NCBI RefSeq assembly: GCF_003208175.1
Contig: NZ_QKMR01000002.1
Coordinates: 62,001-126,000, forward strand
Reading direction: 5' to 3'
From: Ruminiclostridium sufflavum DSM 19573
GTDB taxonomy: Bacteria > Bacillota > Clostridia > Acetivibrionales > DSM-1351
Length of the DNA: 64,000 bases
Below are positions 1-7,522 of this stretch, in pieces. Below the pieces are notes generated by a model. The model was not told where the DNA came from, searched no databases, and worked only from the letters and a program-made list of their open reading frames with translations. Positions within the stretch are counted from its first letter, which is position 1; each line of letters starts with the position of its first letter. The position numbers and the translations under genes are program-made.

Positions 1-194
1 TGATTGCTCACCGCTTGGGAACAGTACTCAATGCGAATAAAATCATCGTAATGGAAAATGGAATGGTTTCAGAATACGGCACTCATGACATACTAATGCA
101 TAGAAATGGCTTGTATTATAAAATGTGGAAAAACTATACGGAAGCAATCCATTGGAGGCTTGGCGGTGGAGAGGAGATTACAGTAAATGGGTAA
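1..194 (+). CDS. ABC exporter ATPase domain, 3' end only (partial)
   Basis: Only the last ~63 codons are present, read in the frame starting at base 3. They begin with IAHRLGTVLNANKIIVMENG, the H-loop/switch histidine region that follows Walker B in ABC exporter ATPase domains, and continue through the usual EYGTHD segment. The stop overlaps the start of the next gene by 8 bp, so the two are probably translated together and form a heterodimeric exporter, as is common for paired fused permease-ATPase subunits. The substrate cannot be told from this tail. The gene lies inside the element that interrupts spoIVA. Confidence 0.85.
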   Translation, partial: IAHRLGTVLNANKIIVMENGMVSEYGTHDILMHRNGLYYKMWKNYTEAIHWRLGGGEEITVNG

Positions 195-1929
195 ATTTAA
201 AAATATATTAATGCTTGATGAGAAAGGTGAAAAAGGACTTCGCCGCGCCATTATTGCCTGCACGATAACCAGCCTGTCCCTGATGATTCCATTTTTTCTT
301 ACCATACAGGCTTTTATAGAAATTCTGAAGCCTTTGGAGGGAGGAGAAATTTCTTGGAGTAAAATGTGGCTGATTTTCAGCATGGGTTTTGGGGCCTTTG
401 TTGTTATATTTCTTTTCTCAAAAAGGGAATACAAAAGCACATATGTGAATGCATACGGGCAATCTGAAGCCACGAGGCTTCAGATTGCAGATTATATGCG
501 TAAGCTGCCCATGAGCTTCTTTAACGCAAAGGATTTATCTGAGTTGTCCTCAAACATCATGTCCGATTGCTCCAATATTGAACAGATGCTGAGCAGTGCC
601 ATCCCTCAACTGGCTGCAAATATAATATCCTCCGCATTGGTGTGCCTTCTTCTGATGTTTTTTGATTGGCGAATGGCGCTTGCGGTTTTCATTTCGCTGC
701 CTGTGGCGGCGCTGATATTTTGGCTTAGCCGCAAACTTCAAAGCAAAATGTTCGCAGGTCATGTTCAAGCGAAGCTAAGCGCTATAAAGCAGTCGCAGGA
801 ATATCTGGATGGTATCAAGGTTATTCGCTCCTGCGGCTTGGGCGGGAGCAAGTTTAAAAAGCTTGATGATGCTTTTCTGGATTTGAAAAGAATTTCTTTG
901 CAGGTAGAGTTGGTATCCGGAGTCGCAATGTCCGTGTCGTCTATTGTCCTTCGCGCCGGTGTGGGAATAGTGGCCTTTGTCGGCGTCAACCTGCTTTCAG
1001 GCGGTGTGATTGGCTTTATTCCGTTGTTAATGTTTTTGCTGATAGCAACGAGGGTTTATGCGCCAATTTTAACGGTTTTAACACTCCTGCCGGACATGTT
1101 GTATTTGCAGATTTCCACACAGCGGCTTCGCACATTGATGGGTTCTGCACCTATGGAAGGAAGCAGAGAAAAGCCTGTTGAGAATTACGAGATTGAACTC
1201 CGCAAGGTTTCCTTTGCTTACAACGACAGAAATGTTCTGACCAATGTGAGCATGATTGCTCGCGAAGGACAGGTAACCGCACTTGTTGGCCCTTCGGGAA
1301 GCGGTAAAAGTACCATAGCCAGACTTGCGGCGCGGTTTTGGGATGCACAATGCGGAGAGATTCTGGTCGGCGGCATCAATATTAAGGAAGTTGACCCCGA
1401 GCACTTGATGAAGCACATCTCTTTTGTTTTTCAGGAGGTCACACTTTTTAACGACACCATTGCTGAAAATATCCGCCTTGGCAAGCCCGCTGCCAGCGAT
1501 GAGGAAGTTAAAAAGGCGGCAAGGCTGGCCTGCTGTGATGAATTTATTGAGAAGCTGCCAGATGCATATCAAACCGTATTGGGAGAAAACGGCACCACCA
1601 TATCCGGCGGTGAACGGCAACGAATATCAATTGCACGAGCGTTGTTAAAAGATGCACCCATCATACTTTTGGACGAAGCCACTTCTTCTCTTGACCCTGA
1701 AAATGAAGTGCTGGTACAAAAAGCTCTTGGACGCTTAATTAAAGGGCGCACTGTGCTTGTTATAGCACATCGTTTGCGAACAGTTTCCGATGCGGACAAG
1801 ATTGTCGTTTTAAGCGGAGGAGAAATAATCGAGCAAGGCACACATCATCATTTGCTAGACAGCTGCAGCCTATATAAAAGACTGTGGGATTTGCAGCAGG
1901 AAAGTGGGGCGTGGAGTGTTTCCCCCTAG
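187..1929 (+). CDS. ABC transporter, fused permease/ATPase exporter subunit
   Basis: A 580-residue type I ABC exporter half. The N-terminal ~310 residues form the transmembrane domain; the ATPase domain follows. Walker A GPSGSGKS is at about 367-374, the signature ISGGERQR near 471, Walker B IILLDEAT near 491 and the H-loop IAHRL after it. Length is normal for the family. It overlaps the preceding exporter gene by 8 bp, indicating a two-subunit transporter. Such pairs export peptides, lipids or drugs, or in some lineages import siderophores; nothing in the sequence settles which. It lies in the accessory region left of the spoIVA junction and is likely cargo of that element. Confidence 0.9.
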   Translation: MGKFKNILMLDEKGEKGLRRAIIACTITSLSLMIPFFLTIQAFIEILKPLEGGEISWSKMWLIFSMGFGAFVVIFLFSKREYKSTYVNAYGQSEATRLQIADYMRKLPMSFFNAKDLSELSSNIMSDCSNIEQMLSSAIPQLAANIISSALVCLLLMFFDWRMALAVFISLPVAALIFWLSRKLQSKMFAGHVQAKLSAIKQSQEYLDGIKVIRSCGLGGSKFKKLDDAFLDLKRISLQVELVSGVAMSVSSIVLRAGVGIVAFVGVNLLSGGVIGFIPLLMFLLIATRVYAPILTVLTLLPDMLYLQISTQRLRTLMGSAPMEGSREKPVENYEIELRKVSFAYNDRNVLTNVSMIAREGQVTALVGPSGSGKSTIARLAARFWDAQCGEILVGGINIKEVDPEHLMKHISFVFQEVTLFNDTIAENIRLGKPAASDEEVKKAARLACCDEFIEKLPDAYQTVLGENGTTISGGERQRISIARALLKDAPIILLDEATSSLDPENEVLVQKALGRLIKGRTVLVIAHRLRTVSDADKIVVLSGGEIIEQGTHHHLLDSCSLYKRLWDLQQESGAWSVSP

Positions 1930-2174
1930 AAAAAGGACCTGACCCCAGACAGATTAGGCTGGATGCCTTCGGTCAATTTAGCTAGGATTTCTTCTTTGTT
2001 TATACACAAATTCCTTTACAAGGTTTTGCACCTTGCGGTACACTTTCATTGTAAAGATAACGTACAAGTTTGGAATTCGGCAGATACCGTGTCAGCTGTT
2101 TAGTTCAATTGGTAGAGTGAGTACGAAATCCTATGTATATAAATTATTAAAGGAAAAAGATAGGAGGGTGTATT

Positions 2175-2618
2175 TTGGAGATAAAGAGTATTTATGAAAA
2201 CAAAAAGCAGTTCATGGATTTACTTTTGTTAGCTGATGAACAAGAATCCATGATAGACAAATATTTAGAGCGAGGGGATTTTTTTGCCTTATATGATAGC
2301 GACTTGAAAAGCGTGTGCGTGGTTACACGGGAAAGTGATGATGTATGTGAGCTGAAAAACATAGCTACATATGAAAAATGGCATGGTAATGGGTATGGCA
2401 GCAAGCTTTTGCATCACATTTTTTCGCATTACAAAGGCAAGTACAAAACTATGCTTGTGGGAACCGGTGACAGCCCATGGATATTACAGTTTTATGAAAA
2501 AAACGGTTTTAGGATTTCACATAGGGTCAAGGACTTTTTTACAGACAATTATGACCACCCAATGTTTGATAACGGTATTCAATTAATGGACATGATTTAT
2601 TTGAGTAAAAATCTATGA
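2175..2618 (+). CDS. GNAT family N-acetyltransferase
   Basis: A 147-residue GNAT-fold protein. The acetyl-CoA binding loop is seen as [12 protein letters not shown] (motif A, Q/R-x-x-G-x-G type) near residues 72-83, followed by the [19 protein letters not shown] motif B region typical of small-molecule acetyltransferases. The start is TTG at 2175, chosen because a strong TAGGAGGG ribosome site lies just upstream and no better ATG exists. The substrate is unknown. It stands alone in the accessory region between the ABC exporter and an NlpC/P60 gene. Confidence 0.85.
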   Translation: MEIKSIYENKKQFMDLLLLADEQESMIDKYLERGDFFALYDSDLKSVCVVTRESDDVCELKNIATYEKWHGNGYGSKLLHHIFSHYKGKYKTMLVGTGDSPWILQFYEKNGFRISHRVKDFFTDNYDHPMFDNGIQLMDMIYLSKNL

Positions 2619-2635
2619 CATACTCAACCTTCTTA

Positions 2636-2659
2636 CGATAATGCAGAAATGCATTATCG
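2636..2659 (+). terminator. hairpin after the GNAT gene, possible terminator
   Basis: A perfect 9-bp inverted repeat CGATAATGC / GCATTATCG with a 6-base loop, 18 bases after the acetyltransferase stop. The following T tract is short and broken (TCCTTTC), so terminator function is uncertain. Confidence 0.4.
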
Positions 2660-2902
2660 TCCTTTCAGAGAACCAATATTGTCCAGCTTCATGTCCGTAC
2701 CCAGTATTTTATTTATAAAACCTTCTCGAATTACGCTGAAAAACTTAACAGAGAGTTAGGAAAAAAGGACGAATGCTTTTTGCAAATTATTTACGGCAAT
2801 TGCGTAAGTGCTGGTAAATAGCAGATTAAAGTTTAACTATTGCATCTATTGGAATATTATGTTAAAATATAGAAAAATATACCAATAGAAAAGAGGTTAC
2901 AT

Positions 2903-3388
2903 ATGAAAAGATTAAAAAAAATGCTGTCCCTTATCATGGCTGCTTTATTCATCGTGAGTAGTTTGTCAGTCGGAAGTGTTGCTACAGTAAACGCTGCTGC
3001 AGTTAGTGGAAGTACTATTGTAGCGAAGGCAGAAGCATGGATAGGTACACCTTACTCAATGGGTGGAAACAGTAAATCTGGTATAGACTGTTCTCATTTT
3101 GTAAATACGATATACAGTGAAGCTGGTTTATCCTATACATATATGACAGCAACATCGTGGTCTCAAGATCCAAGTAATCCGCCTAGTCAATTAAAAAAGG
3201 TGTCTACACCACAAAAGGGTGACATAGTAGTTTTTGCTAGTGGATCAGATACAAGTTATGGACATGCAGGTATTTATATTAGTAGTACAAAATTTATTGG
3301 AGCTCAAAGCAGTGGAGTAGACTATGCAACTTTTGGTAGTTACTGGGGAGGAACAAGAAAAATTGTAGGATATTACCGCTACAAATAA
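2903..3388 (+). CDS. secreted NlpC/P60 family cell-wall peptidase
   Basis: A 161-residue protein with an N-terminal signal peptide (KRLKKMLSLIMAALFIV, probable cleavage after about residue 31) followed directly by one NlpC/P60 domain. The catalytic cysteine is C63 in GIDCSHFV and the histidine H121 in GHAGIYI. Family members are gamma-D-glutamyl peptidases that cut peptidoglycan stem peptides. There is no SH3 or LysM binding domain, so this is a minimal secreted version. It may act in wall turnover or as an element-encoded lysin; it sits in the accessory region next to the spoIVA junction. RBS AAGAGG precedes the ATG. Confidence 0.88.
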   Translation: MKRLKKMLSLIMAALFIVSSLSVGSVATVNAAAVSGSTIVAKAEAWIGTPYSMGGNSKSGIDCSHFVNTIYSEAGLSYTYMTATSWSQDPSNPPSQLKKVSTPQKGDIVVFASGSDTSYGHAGIYISSTKFIGAQSSGVDYATFGSYWGGTRKIVGYYRYK

Positions 3389-3506
3389 TATCAATTATAA
3401 ATGAATACAAAGGGTATTTTTATAATTAACTAAATTGGAAGAGGAATGTACTGTGAAAAGAAAAGCTTTATGACTTTGTTTAAGGCTTGCCTTAGTAATT
3501 ATATTA

Positions 3507-3549
3507 GGGAGTGCCGTAAGGTATAATAATAGTTTACGCACTCCCTTTT
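3507..3549 (+). terminator. intrinsic terminator after the NlpC/P60 gene
   Basis: Arms GGGAGTGCCGTAA and TTTACGCACTCCC pair over about 12 bp with one bulged C, followed by CTTTTAAG. It lies 119 bp after the NlpC/P60 stop. Confidence 0.6.
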
Positions 3550-3590
3550 AAGGTTCTGTCGCAAATAATGTTTGAACAGAGCGGATTTTG

Positions 3591-3661
3591 TAATAAAGGG
3601 AAAGCTGGTTAATCGATATAACTTCATTAGTTATATTGATTAACCAGCTTTTCCTTTATTA
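3591..3661. repeat. long near-perfect foldback, ~31 bp arms
   Basis: The arms start TAATAAAGGGAAAGCTGG and end with its near reverse complement; about 31 pairs form, with only two G-T type mismatches, around a 7-base loop. It follows a GGTTCTGTCGCAAA motif that resembles IS6-type ends. The rest of the 3389-3760 interval is AT-rich with no gene visible. It could be a strong bidirectional terminator or the core of a degenerate miniature transposon. Confidence 0.6.
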
Positions 3662-3760
3662 TTCAGCTCAGGGATATGGATGTACTGTGAACGCTAAATT
3701 TATAAATTTTAAAGTTCATATTATTTGCAATATTTGAATAAAATATACAGAGGTGATTAC

Positions 3761-3910
3761 ATGGGTGATGTCAGAGTTCTAAATAAAGAAGCAATTAAGA
3801 ATGTTATTATAGAGATTAAGATCCATATTAACCGGCGTCTGTTTGAACAGGGGTATATAACAGAAGAAATGTACATAAAAGCAAAGGAAATAATATTAAA
3901 TAAGAGCTAA
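3761..3910 (+). CDS. small SHOCT-like protein
   Basis: A 49-residue protein whose C-terminal half (RRLFEQGYITEEMYIKAKEI) resembles the short SHOCT domain: an amphipathic helix, a GxIT/S-E-E turn and a second helix. Start is the ATG at 3761, with AGAGGTGA 6 bases upstream; a longer in-frame extension to 3725 lacks a ribosome site. It is encoded directly upstream of the serine recombinase and probably belongs to the same mobile element, perhaps as an accessory oligomerising protein. Function is unknown. Confidence 0.6.
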   Translation: MGDVRVLNKEAIKNVIIEIKIHINRRLFEQGYITEEMYIKAKEIILNKS

Positions 3911-3963
3911 TGCATATATGAAATTTAGTTAAGAGTTAAATTTTAAAAATATTAGATTTAATA

Positions 3964-4010
3964 AAAAGCCTTTTATATAGAAACTATTCTGTTATAAGGT
4001 TTTTATTTTT
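3964..4010 (+). terminator. probable terminator between the SHOCT gene and recombinase
   Basis: Arms AAAGCCTTTTATA and TATAAGGTTTTT pair imperfectly and run into a long T tract (TTTTATTTTTTT). Confidence 0.55.
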
Positions 4011-4128
4011 TTGTAAAAAGGCTATGGGAATATAGTACTATATTTATAGCCTGAATTTAAACTGTTGACAGATATGTTCTAAATCATATAATAATAAGTA
4101 ACATACAGAAATCTAAAGAGGTGTTGAA

Positions 4129-5772
4129 ATGGACTTATATACCATACGAAATGACCTTAATAGCGGTAAAACAATATATGACTTAAAGCTCAGGGTTACT
4201 TATTATGCTAGAGTGTCTACCGAGAAGGATGAGCAAGCCCATTCCCTGCAAAATCAAATTAAATATTATTCGGATTTTATAAAAAATAATCCCAATTGGG
4301 TTTATACAGAAGGCTATATTGATGAAGGCATCAGTGGCTGCAGTGTTAATAAGCGTGAATCATTTTTGAGAATGATTTCAGATGCAAAGCTTAGAAAGTT
4401 TGACTTTATTGTTACAAAAGAAATATCAAGGTTTTCAAGGAATACGTTAGACAGCATAAAATATACACAGGAGTTGCTATCCTATGGAGTTGGAGTTCTT
4501 TTTCAATCGGATAATATAAATACATTAATGCCAGATGCAGAGCTCAGGCTGACCATCATGTCCAGTATTGCTCAGGATGAGGTTAGAAAAATATCGGAGA
4601 GAGTAAAATTCGGATTCAAAAGGGCCGTCGAGAATGGTGTTGTTCTGGGAAACAGTAAAATATGGGGATATACTAAAGAAAACGGAAAGCTTATAATTGA
4701 TGAAAAAGAATCAGAAGCAGTAAGAAAGATATTTGACATGTATGCAACAGAAAATATAGGTATAAGAGGAATAAGTTCAAGGCTGGAGGAAATGGGATTT
4801 ACAAATAGTAATGGAAATCCATTTTCATTTTCAACTATCAAAAATATAATTACAAATCCTAAATATATGGGGTATTACTGCGGAAATAAATCTCATAAGT
4901 ACGATTACAAGCTGAGTGACAGAAAATACTTGAACCAGACTGAATGGGTGATGTATAAGGATGAGGAAAATGTTCCTCCTATAGTTTCGGAAGAAATATG
5001 GCAAAAAGCTAATTATATCTTAAAAAAGCGCAGTGAAAAACAGTCCTCTGATGACAGGACAAGCTACCAGAACAAATATGTATATAGTGGTAAAATAATA
5101 TGCTCCGAGCATAAGGTTCCTTATTACAGATCACTGTATAGATATAGCTCCGGAAACAAGGAAGTTTGGCAATGCAAAAGGTATGCTGAAAAGGGTAAGG
5201 AAGGCTGCGGTTCACCGTCAATATATACAACGGAGCTGAATATGATTATAAAAAAGGCCTATGACGAAATTATCATAAACCGTTCTGAGATTATACATGA
5301 TATGATAAACATGTATTCAGGCATTGGATTACAGTCGAAAATAAAAGAAGATATTGCTAAAGTACAGGTTGAGATTAACCAGCTTCTTAAAATGAAGGAT
5401 AAGCTGTTGGAGTTAAGCATAAACGGAAGAATTTCCGATGATGAGTTTGAAATAAGAAATAATAAATTCAACAATAGCATTGATAGTCTCAACATAAGAC
5501 TAAAGGAGCTTAAGCTGGAGGAAATAAAAAATAAAGAAATCGGTTGTTCTGTTGAAACCTTAAGGAAATTAATTGCAAAGGAACTTGATTTTGATGAGGG
5601 CTTTAATAATGAAATAATAGAAAGCTTATTAGATAGAATAGAAGTTTATAAAACAGACAATAAAAATGAAATAGACCTTAAAATATATTTTAAGGTAATG
5701 GAGAAACCCGCCAATTACAAGGTGTTACGTAGCAGGACAGATACTTCTGTTTGCTGCAATCAATACATATGA
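4129..5772 (+). CDS. large serine recombinase (site-specific integrase/excisionase)
   Basis: A 547-residue large serine recombinase. The N-terminal resolvase domain has YYARVS with catalytic serine S30 and the KEISRFSRN arginine motif. A recombinase domain follows (DEKESEAVRKIFDMYA, NPKYMGYYCG), then a zinc-ribbon region between about 320 and 362 (ICSEHK, WQCKRY, GCGSP) and a coiled coil near 415-470. This is the SpoIVCA/TnpX/phiC31-type architecture used by sporulation skin elements and phages. RBS AGAGGTG precedes the ATG. Its last codons lie in the same bases where spoIVA homology begins, so the gene abuts the attachment site of the element it presumably moves. Confidence 0.95.
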   Translation: MDLYTIRNDLNSGKTIYDLKLRVTYYARVSTEKDEQAHSLQNQIKYYSDFIKNNPNWVYTEGYIDEGISGCSVNKRESFLRMISDAKLRKFDFIVTKEISRFSRNTLDSIKYTQELLSYGVGVLFQSDNINTLMPDAELRLTIMSSIAQDEVRKISERVKFGFKRAVENGVVLGNSKIWGYTKENGKLIIDEKESEAVRKIFDMYATENIGIRGISSRLEEMGFTNSNGNPFSFSTIKNIITNPKYMGYYCGNKSHKYDYKLSDRKYLNQTEWVMYKDEENVPPIVSEEIWQKANYILKKRSEKQSSDDRTSYQNKYVYSGKIICSEHKVPYYRSLYRYSSGNKEVWQCKRYAEKGKEGCGSPSIYTTELNMIIKKAYDEIIINRSEIIHDMINMYSGIGLQSKIKEDIAKVQVEINQLLKMKDKLLELSINGRISDDEFEIRNNKFNNSIDSLNIRLKELKLEEIKNKEIGCSVETLRKLIAKELDFDEGFNNEIIESLLDRIEVYKTDNKNEIDLKIYFKVMEKPANYKVLRSRTDTSVCCNQYI

Positions 5773-6044
5773 TTCGTGCGGACATAGAAACGGAAATAGC
5801 TCCAATGGTAGGTACCGAAAAGCAATCTGAGGAGCTGGTTACATATTTGTTAAAAGAGTTTGAAAATGATACTGCAAAGCTGTGGGAATCCAATATATTC
5901 GGTAAATCACTGCATGAGCTGGTGCAAGAAGGCTTGCAGAACAAGCTGTTCAGAATGCCTGAGGATGCGCAGATGAAATTGCAGGAAACGCTGCAGAAGA
6001 TAATTAATGAGGGAAGCGGCGGATTAATTTGTATAATTCTATAG
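5751..6044 (+). pseudogene. spoIVA: spoIVA 3' portion (interrupted stage IV sporulation protein A)
   Basis: The reading frame encodes the C-terminal ~94 residues of SpoIVA, the mother-cell ATPase that builds the basement layer of the spore coat: SIHMIRADIETE, KQSEELVTYLL, FGKSLHELVQEGLQNKL and the family's conserved end INEGSGGLICIIL. Full SpoIVA is about 490 residues, so roughly 400 N-terminal residues, including the P-loop, are absent. Homology starts exactly where the recombinase gene stops; the frame upstream runs only to a stop at 5730 and the only start is a TTG without a ribosome site. Either spoIVA is restored by excision during sporulation, as sigK is by skin, or it is a dead fragment. 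Confidence 0.9.
5757..5772. other. element-chromosome junction (right attachment site) in spoIVA
   Basis: Here the recombinase stop codon overlaps the first bases that encode recognisable SpoIVA sequence (S-I-H-M-I-R-A-D from 5760). The crossover core must lie in or near TCAATACATATGATTC; CATATG inside it is palindromic. The partner end is outside the window, so the exact core cannot be fixed by comparing direct repeats. Confidence 0.65.
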
Positions 6045-6098
6045 TAAAGGGCAGTATGATATGCTTTACTCCAATTAGAGCAATACCTGAAAATGGAA

Positions 6099-6150
6099 AA
6101 CTAAAGAATGCGGGAATGACGCTCAAGCGCCATTTTCGCATTCTTTAGTT
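6099..6150. terminator. bidirectional terminator between spoIVA and thiT
   Basis: A perfect 14-bp stem AACTAAAGAATGCG / CGCATTCTTTAGTT whose interior can pair further. It sits between two convergent genes. Confidence 0.75.
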
Positions 6151-6216
6151 AAAGCTTAAAGGATAAACTCAACTTTACAGCAAAAAGTCTATGGGTGCTC
6201 AAACTTGTTATTAATA

Positions 6217-6765
6217 TCAAATTCTCGAGGCAGCCGTATCCCTATTTTCGATAAACCTTTTCAAAGGCTTATATAAAGCACATACCAGTACTGCAGAAAT
6301 TAGAAATTCCGGCAGCATATAGCTTCCGTTGTAAATAAGAGAGTATAAATATAGGTTCATTCCTTCCGGAGTATACATGTACCATAAAAAAACTCCTGAA
6401 ATAAAGTGAAAGGTAAATCTTCCAGCCATAGCAATAAACACACTTCCTACTATAGTAAATATATTTTTCCTGAATAAGCCGGCAAGGCCCAGAACTCCAA
6501 ATGCAAATAGGTAGTCAATAAAAATACCTATCGGGTGGTATGAGAATTTTGTCCCAAGTGCAAATTGAAGAAATCCGAATACCAAGCCTGCAAATATTCC
6601 CGGCTTGCTTCCCCATCTGATTGCAAAAATAATAATGGGAAGCATACTTCCCAAAGTCACAGAGCCTCCGTTGTAAGATTCATAAAGCTTAACATAGCTT
6701 AGAATTTGTGCGAGAGCAATCATTACTCCTGCTTCTACTAACATTTTGGTAGACATTGTTTTCAT
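6217..6765 (-). CDS. thiT: ThiT, thiamine-specific S component of an ECF transporter
   Basis: A 182-residue membrane protein with six predicted helices and the ThiT (YuaJ) hallmarks YNGGSVTLGSMLPI near the N-terminus and SLIYNGSYMLPEF near the C-terminus, which line the thiamine site. ThiT binds thiamine at the membrane and works with a shared EcfA-EcfA'-EcfT module, not encoded here. The start is the ATG at 6765: GGAGG lies 8 bases upstream of it, whereas an ATG at 6780 would put the ribosome site inside the gene. A TPP riboswitch ~220 bases upstream confirms the thiamine role. Confidence 0.95.
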   Translation of the reverse strand: MKTMSTKMLVEAGVMIALAQILSYVKLYESYNGGSVTLGSMLPIIIFAIRWGSKPGIFAGLVFGFLQFALGTKFSYHPIGIFIDYLFAFGVLGLAGLFRKNIFTIVGSVFIAMAGRFTFHFISGVFLWYMYTPEGMNLYLYSLIYNGSYMLPEFLISAVLVCALYKPLKRFIENRDTAASRI

Positions 6766-6785
6766 AAAAAATTCCTCCATAATTT

Positions 6786-6852
6786 TTCAGCCTCAAAACA
6801 AAACTATTGACCGATATCATCGGTTTTTTAGCTGATAGTTTTGACTTTTTTA
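6786..6852. repeat. partial copy of the palindromic MITE-like repeat (right part)
   Basis: Matches the right part of the full copy at 14574-14773: TTCAGCCTCAAA, a short hairpin around GACCGATATCATCGG, then AGCTGATAG and TTGACTT. It lies between the TPP riboswitch and thiT, so it is in the thiT leader. Confidence 0.6.
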
Positions 6853-6890
6853 AGCAACAAAAAAAGCCATACCTGTTTGGAAATTATGTA

Positions 6891-6975
6891 TGACTAAAGT
6901 CAACTGCAGTTTCAAGCCTTTGCATTATAAGATATCAAGCCGATATCCCTTTGTTTTGGCAAATATGCATTAAGC
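6891..6975. repeat. partial copy of the MITE-like repeat (left part)
   Basis: Begins TGACTAAAGTCAACTGCAG and continues TTCAAGCCTTTGC, ATTAAGC, matching the left part of the full copies. With the fragment at 6786 it forms a rearranged or nested pair inside the thiT leader. Confidence 0.6.
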
Positions 6976-6987
6976 TGGCTTAGAACG

Positions 6988-7085
6988 CAGTATTCCTACG
7001 CTGGCATTATCCAGATCAGGTATATGGGTTTTAAGTAAAACATACTTATCTCAGCCGAATTATTTTCAGCTCCCCTAGGTTTTAT
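6988..7085 (-). promoter_or_regulatory. TPP (THI-box) riboswitch of thiT
   Basis: On the minus strand the conserved aptamer pieces appear in order: GGGGAGCT, CGGCTGAGAT, ACCTGATCTGGATAATG and CCAGCGTAGGAA. These are the diagnostic THI-box segments that bind thiamine pyrophosphate. It should lower thiT expression when TPP is plentiful. The ~220-nt stretch between aptamer and gene is filled with MITE-like repeat fragments, which could form part of the expression platform. Confidence 0.95.
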
Positions 7086-7179
7086 TCGGTTTTTGCTAAA
7101 GTGCAGCAGATTTGTTTATTGTTCATGGCTATTATAACAGTTAGATAAAAAAATATCAATTAAAATTAACAAAAATAAT

Positions 7180-7193
7180 CGAACAAACGTTTG
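7180..7193. promoter_or_regulatory. LexA (DinR) box upstream of uvrA
   Basis: CGAACAAACGTTTG fits the Gram-positive LexA consensus CGAAC-N4-GTTYG. It overlaps the -35 element of the predicted uvrA promoter, the expected place for repression, so uvrA is probably in the SOS regulon. Confidence 0.75.
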
Positions 7194-7218
7194 CATTGAC
7201 GTATATATTTGATATAAT
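7191..7218 (+). promoter_or_regulatory. predicted sigma-A promoter for uvrA
   Basis: TTGCAT, 16 bp, then TATAAT with a TG two bases upstream (extended -10). It lies ~295 bp before uvrA, giving a long leader. Confidence 0.5.
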
Positions 7219-7409
7219 ATATACAAATGCATATATATAAAAGCTTAACAATAATAAAATTAATAACCTTGCTTTGTTATTTCGCTCTTATCGGTTTGAG
7301 CTTTCTAAGCATGCGGCTGACATAGAATACAGAGATAGCTGGAAAGAAAATGTATGGTATATTAAAACAATTAATGTATCTCCGCGAAGCAGAGGTTTGC
7401 CACAGAGGC

Positions 7410-7453
7410 TTTACTAAAATTTTGTGCCCAATATGTGCGCGGAGGTTATTATG
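7410..7453 (+). promoter_or_regulatory. hairpin-RBS leader element, copy 1 (uvrA leader)
   Basis: TTACTAAAATTTTGTGCCCA, then GTGCGC and GGAGGTTATT directly before an ATG at 7451. The same arrangement recurs before the clpE-like, DJ-1 and response-regulator genes. Here the arms GTGC and GCGC pair through a G-U. The ATG it serves opens a 23-codon ORF that overlaps the uvrA start. Confidence 0.6.
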
Positions 7454-7522
7454 GAAATACATGGCAGTTGTAATTTACTGAACGGTGCAGGGTTAAAAAC
7501 AGAAAGGTGCATAAATGATTAG
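7451..7522 (+). CDS. 23-codon upstream ORF coupled to uvrA
   Basis: An ATG placed 8 bases after a strong GGAGG opens a 23-codon frame ([20 protein letters not shown]...) that ends in TAG at 7520-7522, 3 bases past the uvrA ATG at 7515-7517. The overlap suggests translational coupling: ribosomes loaded at the strong leader site reach the uvrA start, which has only AAAGGTG of its own. The peptide has no recognised domain and may matter only through its translation. Confidence 0.45.
   Translation: MEIHGSCNLLNGAGLKTERCIND

Noticed and set aside
1978-2049. Minus-strand 23-codon frame with basic residues, next to GACCTGACCCCAGAC, like the tail of a transposase gene
   Set aside because: Too short and without a recognisable motif; may be a mobile-element remnant but cannot be supported.
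2098-2122. TAGTTCAATTGGTAGAGTGA looks like the D arm of a tRNA
   Set aside because: No anticodon stem, T arm or acceptor partner follows; at most a tRNA fragment.
7197-7219. TTGACG as the uvrA -35
   Set aside because: Distance to TATAAT is 11 bp; the TTGCAT/TATAAT pair with 16 bp and an extended -10 is better.
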